From positions 1-13,247 of the forward strand of contig JAEZQD010000057.1 of NCBI GenBank assembly GCA_023413185.1: 13,247 nucleotides of DNA. Reading direction: 5' to 3'. The stretch comes from Bacillota bacterium (lineage in GTDB: Bacteria > Bacillota > Clostridia > Oscillospirales > Ruminococcaceae). The notes under the pieces are model-generated. The model did not search any database. It was not told the origin of the DNA and saw nothing but the letters and a program-made list of their open reading frames with translations. The translations under genes were made by a program, and so were the position numbers. The number at the start of each line of letters is the position of its first letter. The stretch's first letter is position 1. This document shows positions 7,788 to 13,247 of this stretch, one piece after another.

Positions 7788-9674
7788 ATGTCTTTTTTAC
7801 CCGTCACAAAAAAGGAAATGGCCGAGCTGGGAATTGAACAGTTCGATTTTATATGCATTACAGGGGATTCTTACGTGGACCATCCCAGCTTTGGGGTGGC
7901 TATTATATCACGGGTGCTCGAAGCAAACGGCTTTACCGTGGGTATCATCGCGCAGCCCAATTGGAATAAACGCGAGGATTTCATGCGCCTTGGAAAACCA
8001 AAGCTTTCGTTTCTCGTTACCTCGGGCAACATCGATTCCATGGTTGCACATTACACCGTCGCCAAGAAAAAACGCACAACCGATGCATATACCGCCGGCG
8101 GTATTGCAGGAAAACGACCAGATAGAGCGGTTACGGTGTATTGTAATAAGCTTCGAGACATTTATCCCGATGTGCCGATTATGATAGGCGGGCTGGAGGC
8201 CTCTCTGCGACGTTTTGCACACTATGATTATTGGGCAGATACGGTTATGCCCTCTGTTTTGGTTGACAGCAAAGCAGATATTTTAATGTACGGAATGTCA
8301 GAACATCAGATAACCGAGCTTGCAAACCGGCTGAAAGATGGAGAGAAGCCGTCAGACCTGACTGATGTGCGGGGCATAGCCTATCTCACAAGCCCGATAA
8401 ACACACCGCTGGGCGCGGCGGAATGCCCAAGCTTTGAGCAGGTTTCGACAACCAAGGAAGCGTACGCAAAAGCCACAAGGATACAGTATGACCAGCAGGA
8501 TGAGGTTTACGGCAAGACCGTAATACAGCGTCACGGCAACACAATGCTGGTTCAAACACCCCCTGCGTTTACTTTGACACAAGAAGAGATGGACACCGTC
8601 TATGCCCTTCCGTATATGCGTACCTACCATCCAAGCTATGAGGCTTTGGGTGGTGTGCCCGGAATACAAGAGGTTGAGTTTTCGATAACCCACAACCGCG
8701 GTTGCTTCGGTTACTGCAACTTCTGCTCGATTGCGCTTCACCAAGGTCGGAGAGTCACCTCCAGAAGTGAATGTTCTATAGTATGCGAAGCCGAGACATT
8801 AACCAGTTTAAAGAACTTTAAAGGATATATCCACGATGTGGGTGGACCGACTGCCAATTTTCGCAAACCATCCTGCCAAAAGCAGCTTACCGATGGTCTT
8901 TGCAAGGGAAGAAAATGCCTCGCTCCCGAGCCGTGTAAAAAGCTGAATGTGAGCCATACCGAGTACCTGAATATACTCAGAAAGCTTAGAAAAATCAAGG
9001 GTGTCAAGCGTGTGTTTATCCGTTCGGGCATTCGGTTTGATTACCTAAACCAAGACGATAATAAGGAGTTTATGAAGGAGCTAATCGAATTTCATGTAAG
9101 CGGGCAGCTTAAGGTCGCGCCGGAGCATTGTTCCGCTCAGGTGCTTGATAAAATGGGCAAACCGCATATTGAAGCATACAAGAAGTTCCAAAAGGAGTTT
9201 TACGAGATTACGAAGAAGCTTGGAAAAGAGCAGTATCTCGTACCGTATTTAATGTCGTCGCACCCGGGAAGCACCTTAAAGGACGCGGTTGAGCTGGCTT
9301 TGTTTTTAAAGCAGAACAGAATACATCCCGAACAGGTTCAGGACTTCTACCCCACGCCCGCTACAATCTCTACCTGTATGTTTTATACGGGGCTTGATCC
9401 ATACACCATGGAGAAGATAACCGTGCCAAAGCATCCGGAAGAAAAAGCGGCACAGCGTGCGCTTTTACAGTATTTTAAGCCGGAGAACAAGCGTATTATC
9501 ATCGAAACCTTGAAAAGAATAGACCGAACCGACCTAATAGGGGTTGGTGCGAACTGCCTTGTTGCTCCTGATTCGTTGTATGCGCGGGAGCTTGCACAAA
9601 AAAACAAATCATCTTACACTAAAGCGCAAATGAAAAATGGCGGCAAGAGAAAAAGCGGCAATAAGAAAAGATAA
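7788..9674 (+). CDS. ygiQ: YgiQ family (UPF0313) radical SAM protein
   Basis: The product has 628 residues, within the range of Firmicute members (E. coli YgiQ is longer at its C-terminus). The N-terminal part carries the family-typical DHPSFG and VGIIAQP stretches and a GGLEASLRRFAHYDYW segment. The radical SAM CxxxCxxC motif is C306-FGY-C310-NF-C313, which binds the 4Fe-4S cluster used to cleave S-adenosylmethionine. A second cysteine cluster follows about 55 residues later (SCQKQ...GLCKGRKCLAPEPC), as in other members. The C-terminus is lysine-rich. The substrate of this family is not established. ATG 7788 is chosen because AAAGAGG (7774-7780) lies seven bases upstream; an in-frame GTG at 7746 would add 14 residues without a good site. 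It appears to be a single-gene unit. Confidence 0.93.
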   Translation: MSFLPVTKKEMAELGIEQFDFICITGDSYVDHPSFGVAIISRVLEANGFTVGIIAQPNWNKREDFMRLGKPKLSFLVTSGNIDSMVAHYTVAKKKRTTDAYTAGGIAGKRPDRAVTVYCNKLRDIYPDVPIMIGGLEASLRRFAHYDYWADTVMPSVLVDSKADILMYGMSEHQITELANRLKDGEKPSDLTDVRGIAYLTSPINTPLGAAECPSFEQVSTTKEAYAKATRIQYDQQDEVYGKTVIQRHGNTMLVQTPPAFTLTQEEMDTVYALPYMRTYHPSYEALGGVPGIQEVEFSITHNRGCFGYCNFCSIALHQGRRVTSRSECSIVCEAETLTSLKNFKGYIHDVGGPTANFRKPSCQKQLTDGLCKGRKCLAPEPCKKLNVSHTEYLNILRKLRKIKGVKRVFIRSGIRFDYLNQDDNKEFMKELIEFHVSGQLKVAPEHCSAQVLDKMGKPHIEAYKKFQKEFYEITKKLGKEQYLVPYLMSSHPGSTLKDAVELALFLKQNRIHPEQVQDFYPTPATISTCMFYTGLDPYTMEKITVPKHPEEKAAQRALLQYFKPENKRIIIETLKRIDRTDLIGVGANCLVAPDSLYARELAQKNKSSYTKAQMKNGGKRKSGNKKR

Positions 9675-9705
9675 TAAACAATACAAAAGCACGGCGCAAA
9701 TAATA

Positions 9706-9771
9706 AAAAGCCTTCTTTTGCTAAGCAAACGGCAGTTATGCCAATTAAGCTTAAAGCAAAGGGAGGCTTTT
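9706..9771. terminator. Stem-loop after ygiQ, probable bidirectional terminator
   Basis: Arms 9706-9722 and 9755-9771 pair over 17 bases with two G-U wobbles, and a small GGCA/TGCC hairpin sits in the loop (9731-9742). The arms begin with AAAA and end with TTTT. On the minus strand the hairpin is followed by a T-rich stretch (complement of 9696-9705). It can stop ygiQ transcripts and perhaps opposing read-through from the xylanase operon. Confidence 0.6.
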
Positions 9772-9784
9772 ATACTCAACAAAC

Positions 9785-9962
9785 TTCAAAACGAAACCGT
9801 TTTGAACCGCACGAAAAACCGTGCGGCGCCCACAAATGTGGGCGGTTTGTGGAGTCTATAGTCAATAAACACGCCATCAGGCGTGCGGTGGGTAGTACCT
9901 GCCGCTTGAAAACAGGGACTGTTTTCAAGTTTATTGACTATATCGAGCGGTTTCGTTTTGAA
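9785..9962. repeat. Nested perfect inverted-repeat element (178 bases), candidate structured RNA or palindromic mobile element
   Basis: The outer arms 9785-9799 and 9948-9962 are exact 15-bp reverse complements. Inside are hairpin A (9807-9813/9820-9826, 7 bp) and hairpin B (9827-9834/9837-9844, 8 bp). An inner closing stem of 14 perfect pairs follows (9857-9870/9929-9942). It encloses hairpin C (9871-9875/9880-9884), hairpin D (9885-9893/9897-9905, 9 bp with two wobbles) and hairpin E (9905-9915/9919-9929, 11 bp). Nearly every base is paired in two stacked multibranch junctions. The 5' outer arm can instead form a local hairpin (CAAAACG/CGTTTTG, 9787-9793/9798-9804). No reading frame is convincing across it. 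I do not recognise a known RNA family or a MITE with target duplication. Confidence 0.7.
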
Positions 9963-10174
9963 ATTCGCTCTACAAGAGCGCGGCTATCAACCCCCGCATT
10001 GAACTGTTACAGATTACTTGAGCAGGTAAAGTAAGCGCCACATTTGAATATTCGCTATTGACTCAAGCCGAGGCGATTTTGCAAACTGGGACCGCTTTCT
10101 TTTCTGAAAGCGATACAACTTGCCGCCCACTAACAATAGCGGGATACTTGATAAGCGATTCTCCGTAGTCCCGC
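9963..10174. repeat. Further stem-loops downstream of the nested element
   Basis: Three structures continue the pattern. 9966-9971/9975-9980 is a 6-bp hairpin with a 3-base loop. 10053-10060/10134-10141 is an 8-bp closing stem enclosing a 7-bp hairpin (10093-10099/10106-10112). 10139-10144/10169-10174 is a 6-bp stem that competes with the preceding closing stem. The word TATTGACT occurs at 9932-9939 and 10056-10063 and inverted at 9860-9867, hinting at related units. No gene is supported in 9675-10279. Confidence 0.5.
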
Positions 10175-10187
10175 ATAAAACAAACAA

Positions 10188-10237
10188 CATCACCCCACCA
10201 AAGAATCGCGGTTAGGCGACCTTTTGGTGGGGTGATG
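10188..10237 (-). terminator. Intrinsic terminator of the xylanase operon
   Basis: Arms 10188-10202 and 10223-10237 are exact 15-bp complements rich in GC. On the minus strand the stem is followed by a T-rich stretch (complement of 10175-10187). It lies about 40 bases beyond the xylanase stop at 10280. Confidence 0.8.
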
Positions 10238-10279
10238 CAGTATGAATGAAGGAATCTTATTGCGATACGAAGCACGCTG

Positions 10280-11242
10280 TTAAAAATCCATAATGGCCTC
10301 ATAACAGGGCTTTGGCATATGATTGTCGTCAAACAAAAGCGGCCAGTTCTTTCGGTTTGGCACGGGAAAACCGCTGAGCCAAGACTCGTCGTCGGCTACG
10401 CCCCATGTGGTTACGCTTTCTACGATATCGCGGTACTGACGGAAGATTGCAAACACCTCGCGATAGAATGCCGCCTGACGTTTTATCAGTTCGGGTGAGG
10501 GTTCTTTTAAAACAGTTCTGTCCTCAAACGCAAACAAAGAAACATCCAGCTCGGTGATATGGAGTTTCACTCCAAGCCCGGCGTACAGCTCAAACGCACG
10601 CTTAATGTCCTCCACCGGGGGCGACACAATGTTCCAGTGCGCCTGCAGCCCAACACAATCAACCGGGATTCCCCTGTTTTTCATGTCGCGCACAAGCTTT
10701 GCGATCTTCGCGCTCTTTTCCGGCTCGCTCTCGTTGTAGTCGTTGTAGCACAACGAGACGTTTGGCATCGCTTGTTTAGCGTACTCAAAGGCGACGTCTA
10801 CAAAGTCCTCGCCGATAATCGACAGCCATGGGGACTTGCGAAAATACTCAGACCCCTTGTCGTCAATCACCTCGTTTGCCACATCGCAGGCATACACAAG
10901 GCTGCCGTACCGCTCTGCCATCCTGTTCACATGTCCACGGAACACCTGCAAAAGTCCGTCGCGGTCGGTGTTTTCAAAAATGGGTGGCGGAGATTGATTG
11001 TGCCACAAAAGCGTATGCATGCGCATTGCAAGACCGTTGTCTTTGGCAAAGGCGGCAATCTTGTCGGCATCCGAAAAATCGTATGTGACACCGTCACTTG
11101 TAACCTCGCCGTACTTCATCTCGTTCTCGCAGGTGATACTGTTAAACTCTCGTAAAATCAGGTCTTTATGGGTCTGTATGGTGCGAGTATTCACCGCCGC
11201 CCCTATTAGAAAATAATCGCGGTATTTATCTTTTAATGACAC
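10280..11242 (-). CDS. Intracellular GH10 endo-1,4-beta-xylanase
   Basis: This 320-residue protein is a single GH10 catalytic domain that hydrolyses beta-1,4-xylan chains by the retaining mechanism. The acid/base is E124 in DVANEV and the nucleophile is E231 in HITELDV. Other family landmarks are the substrate-binding ENEMK (39-43), LLWHNQ (78-83), the AHW at 201-203, and the tryptophans W280 and W288 in TTWGVADDESW. There is no signal peptide, linker or carbohydrate-binding module, so it is probably cytoplasmic, like the intracellular xylanases of Geobacillus and relatives. It would act on imported oligosaccharides. The start is GTG at 11242, with AAAGGA seven bases upstream and only four bases after the permease stop, so it is co-transcribed with the transporter. 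It is the last gene of the operon. Confidence 0.93.
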   Translation of the reverse strand: MSLKDKYRDYFLIGAAVNTRTIQTHKDLILREFNSITCENEMKYGEVTSDGVTYDFSDADKIAAFAKDNGLAMRMHTLLWHNQSPPPIFENTDRDGLLQVFRGHVNRMAERYGSLVYACDVANEVIDDKGSEYFRKSPWLSIIGEDFVDVAFEYAKQAMPNVSLCYNDYNESEPEKSAKIAKLVRDMKNRGIPVDCVGLQAHWNIVSPPVEDIKRAFELYAGLGVKLHITELDVSLFAFEDRTVLKEPSPELIKRQAAFYREVFAIFRQYRDIVESVTTWGVADDESWLSGFPVPNRKNWPLLFDDNHMPKPCYEAIMDF

Positions 11243-11246
11243 GGTG

Positions 11247-12155
11247 TTATCCTTTCACGCCGCCAATGGTAAGACCGGCGACAAAGTGCTTTTGTAAAAA
11301 CGGATAGACCATAAGGATTGGTACGGCCGTCACAATGGTAACGGCAGCGCGTATAGACAGCGGCGTAGTGGCGGCAATAGAGTCCGCACTGCCGATGGAA
11401 ACACCGCCCTGTGATGAGGTCTGCCCCGCGTTCAGCGCCGCGTTGAGCAGCTTCATCAGCTCGTACTGAAGCGTAGACAGTTCTTGTTTGGACGAGTTGT
11501 ATAAAAAGGTGGTAAACCAGTCGTTCCACGAACCAACCGCGACAAAAAGCGCAATGGTTGCAAGCACCGGTTTGCATAACGGGAAAATGATCTGCCAAAA
11601 GATTCGAATCTCCCCCGCGCCGTCAATCTTTGCCGACTCCACTAGGCTTTCCGGCAGGGATTGCATGTAGGTTCGTACTACTATAATATTAAACGCGCTT
11701 ATCATTGCCGGAACAATATATACCGCATAGGTATTGTTAAGCCCGAGGTTTCGAATAAGCATATAGTTCGGGATTAGACCCGCGTTAAAATACATGGTAA
11801 GAACAAACACAATCGCGGTAAACTTACGCAGGATAAATTCTTTTCTCGTCAGCGTGTATGCCACCATTGCGGTAGTCACCAGGTTAATAAGAACCGTCAA
11901 AATGGTTTTGGTCACACTGTTGACAAACGCGATGTAAATTGCCTCTGTATTAAACACAACACGGTAATTCTGCAAGCTGAACTTACGGGGCAGCAGGTAG
12001 ATTCCGCCTTTGACTGTGTCGTATCCGTCGTTAAACGACACTGCAATCGTATTCAAAAACGGATACAGACAGATTATCATGAGAATGAGCAAAAGAGTTG
12101 TATTGACAGTGTGAAAGATTGCTCCTTCGACATTAAGCTTTCTTATTCTTTTCAT
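11247..12155 (-). CDS. ABC sugar transporter permease, LplC/YtcP (MalG) type
   Basis: The 302-residue product has about six membrane helices. Its cytoplasmic EAA loop (ESAKIDGAGEIRIFWQIIFP region, about residue 180) docks the ATPase. It belongs to the carbohydrate-uptake CUT1 group; the long YDTVKGGIYLLPRKFSLQNY stretch after the first helix is typical of the LplC/YtcP branch. I chose ATG 12155 because AGGGGGGG (12163-12170) lies seven bases upstream. An ATG at 12176 is in frame but overlaps the preceding gene's end. It follows the other permease by 13 bases. In this group the ATPase is commonly encoded elsewhere and shared; none is visible here. Substrate is inferred from the adjacent xylanase: xylo-oligosaccharides or aldouronates. 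Confidence 0.92.
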   Translation of the reverse strand: MKRIRKLNVEGAIFHTVNTTLLLILMIICLYPFLNTIAVSFNDGYDTVKGGIYLLPRKFSLQNYRVVFNTEAIYIAFVNSVTKTILTVLINLVTTAMVAYTLTRKEFILRKFTAIVFVLTMYFNAGLIPNYMLIRNLGLNNTYAVYIVPAMISAFNIIVVRTYMQSLPESLVESAKIDGAGEIRIFWQIIFPLCKPVLATIALFVAVGSWNDWFTTFLYNSSKQELSTLQYELMKLLNAALNAGQTSSQGGVSIGSADSIAATTPLSIRAAVTIVTAVPILMVYPFLQKHFVAGLTIGGVKG

Positions 12156-12168
12156 GTTACTACCCCCC

Positions 12169-13143
12169 CTAAACAAGTTTTTCTTCGCCCAAGCGGCCAG
12201 CTAAATAGTTGGCTGCACCGAGCAAGATGAAACTAACAATCGTCTTAAAAATACCTCCGGCGGTTGCAAGGGAGAAGTTTGCTAGCTTAATACCATACTT
12301 TAAAACAAAGATATCGATGGTTTCGGAGAACTCTATGACCAAGCCATTCCCCAGAAAATACTGAATCTCAAAACCAGCCTCAAGTATGTTGCCAATACTC
12401 ATAATTAAGAGAATTATGATGGTCGGCTTAATACCGGGAAGTGTAATACTCCACATTTTTTGATACCGATTAGCTCCGTCTATATCGGCTGCCTCATATA
12501 AGCACGGATCAATGGCAGTCATTGCAGCAAGGTAAATAATACTGTTCCATCCAATCCCTTTCCACAAATGGGATCCGGCAACAATTCCCCAAAAGTAGTT
12601 AGGGGTTCCCAAAAACAAGACTGGTTGATCAATAATATTTAAAAACATCAGCACTTCGTTAATGATTCCGTTCTCGGTAGACAACGCGTTGGACACAAGC
12701 CCTGCCACGATAATCCACGACAAGAAGTGCGGAAGATACGATACGTTTTGCACTAAGCGCTTGAAAAAAATGCCCTTTTTAATCTCGTTTAACATTAAGG
12801 CCAATAAAATCGCGCAAACATAGCCCAGCACCAGATTAATTACACTCATTGCCAAGGTGTTGCGGATGGCTCTGACAAAATTCTCATTTTCAAACAAAAA
12901 GCGAAAATGCTTGAGCCCAACCCATGTCTGATCCAGAAAAGCGCGTCCGGGCTTAAAGTCTTGAAACGCCATGGTCCACCCAGTTATAGGTACATAGGAA
13001 AAGAGTATTCTATAAAGCAACAACGGCACACTCATTATTAGCAGCTCGCGTTGTTCAATGATTTTGTTAAGCAAACTTTTTTTCTTTGAAGTATTTATGT
13101 TTCCCGATAATCCTTTTTTACGTTCGGCAACAGCGTTCCCCAT
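12169..13143 (-). CDS. ABC sugar transporter permease, LplB (MalF) type
   Basis: The 324-residue product has a basic cytoplasmic N-terminus (about 1-33) and then about six membrane helices. The EAA loop EAADIDGANRYQKMWSITLP (about residue 217) contacts the ATPase. The sequence YVPITGWTMAFQDFKPGRAF after the first helix is characteristic of the LplB branch of CUT1 permeases. It forms the membrane heterodimer with the downstream permease. ATG 13143 has AGGGGGG (13153-13159) nine bases upstream. The gene is preceded by an intercistronic hairpin and what seems to be the end of the solute-binding protein gene, the usual order binding protein, LplB, LplC. Confidence 0.93.
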   Translation of the reverse strand: MGNAVAERKKGLSGNINTSKKKSLLNKIIEQRELLIMSVPLLLYRILFSYVPITGWTMAFQDFKPGRAFLDQTWVGLKHFRFLFENENFVRAIRNTLAMSVINLVLGYVCAILLALMLNEIKKGIFFKRLVQNVSYLPHFLSWIIVAGLVSNALSTENGIINEVLMFLNIIDQPVLFLGTPNYFWGIVAGSHLWKGIGWNSIIYLAAMTAIDPCLYEAADIDGANRYQKMWSITLPGIKPTIIILLIMSIGNILEAGFEIQYFLGNGLVIEFSETIDIFVLKYGIKLANFSLATAGGIFKTIVSFILLGAANYLAGRLGEEKLV

Positions 13144-13180
13144 AGAATTGTACCCCCCTATTTTGGTATAAGTATGAAAG

Positions 13181-13206
13181 AAGGGGACGGCTTACGCCGA
13201 CCCCTT
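13181..13206 (-). terminator. Intercistronic stem-loop before the LplB-type permease
   Basis: Arms 13181-13191 and 13196-13206 pair over 11 positions with a single central mismatch around a 4-base loop. On the minus strand it lies just after the stop at 13223-13225 and is followed by a modestly T-rich stretch. Such hairpins often stabilise or attenuate the message so that the binding protein is made in excess of the permeases. Confidence 0.55.
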
Positions 13207-13222
13207 CCAGCATGTGGGTTGG

Positions 13223-13247
13223 TTAGCCCCAGTTTTCCATGCGCCAT
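13223..13247 (-). CDS. 3' end of an upstream gene, probably the solute-binding lipoprotein (partial)
   Basis: The minus strand reads WRMENWG and then a TAA stop at 13225-13223. The placement (just before a hairpin and a LplB-type permease in the same direction) is where the extracellular sugar-binding protein gene of CUT1 operons usually lies. Seven residues are too few to show a family, so this call rests on context. Confidence 0.45.

Noticed and set aside
9885..9905. GGTGGGTAGTACC, loosely resembling a T-box antiterminator motif
   Set aside because: It is fully explained by a local hairpin, lacks the T-box stem I elements, and no aminoacyl-tRNA or amino acid gene lies downstream.
9738..10034. 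Open frames of 74-98 codons across the nested palindrome
   Set aside because: They translate the inverted repeats and have no ribosome site or protein-like pattern.
10559..11155. Long open frame of 198 codons opposite the xylanase gene
   Set aside because: It is an antisense shadow of a gene with clear GH10 catalytic residues.

Overview
This window looks like the chromosome of an anaerobic, low-to-mid GC Firmicute (Clostridia, perhaps Oscillospiraceae-like). The reasons are the purine-rich Shine-Dalgarno sites, a LplB/LplC-type sugar ABC transporter with an intracellular family 10 xylanase, a Zn-ribbon/SHOCT protein, and a BcsB-like exopolysaccharide subunit in a cell with Gram-positive traits. 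The assignment is an inference from gene content. No rRNA or other marker gene is present.

Layout from left to right. (1) Positions 1-683 hold no convincing gene, but 143-385 carries a chain of six strong stem-loops. (2) 684-3869 (+) is a three-gene operon: LemA, a DUF2207 membrane protein with a glycine-rich tail, and a protein with an N-terminal zinc ribbon and a C-terminal SHOCT domain. (3) A long hairpin at 3948-4019 terminates the convergent minus-strand unit. (4) 7018-4092 (-) is a two-gene operon with its own good sigma-A type promoter (7046-7074). It encodes a BcsB-like protein and a four-helix membrane protein with a degenerate GGDEF domain. That domain has lost the GGDEF catalytic motif but keeps an RxxD motif at the c-di-GMP inhibitory-site position, so it may be a c-di-GMP receptor for polysaccharide export. 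No BcsA-type glycosyltransferase is in the window. (5) Upstream, 7220-7678 (-) contains a fragment homologous to the C-terminal half of that GGDEF domain, probably a gene remnant. (6) 7788-9674 (+) is a YgiQ-family radical SAM protein. (7) 9675-10279 is a roughly 600-base non-coding stretch filled with inverted repeats. Its core is a 178-base element (9785-9962) made of nested perfect stems. (8) 13247-10280 (-) is a carbohydrate-uptake operon: the 3' tip of an upstream gene (probably the solute-binding lipoprotein), an intercistronic hairpin, two ABC permeases and a GH10 xylanase without a signal peptide.

The transporter most likely imports xylo-oligosaccharides or aldouronates released outside the cell, and the cytoplasmic xylanase then cuts them. 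The BcsB/GGDEF pair probably belongs to a c-di-GMP-responsive exopolysaccharide system whose synthase lies elsewhere or has been lost. The most unexplained item is the nested palindromic element at 9785-9962 within its hairpin-saturated intergenic region.
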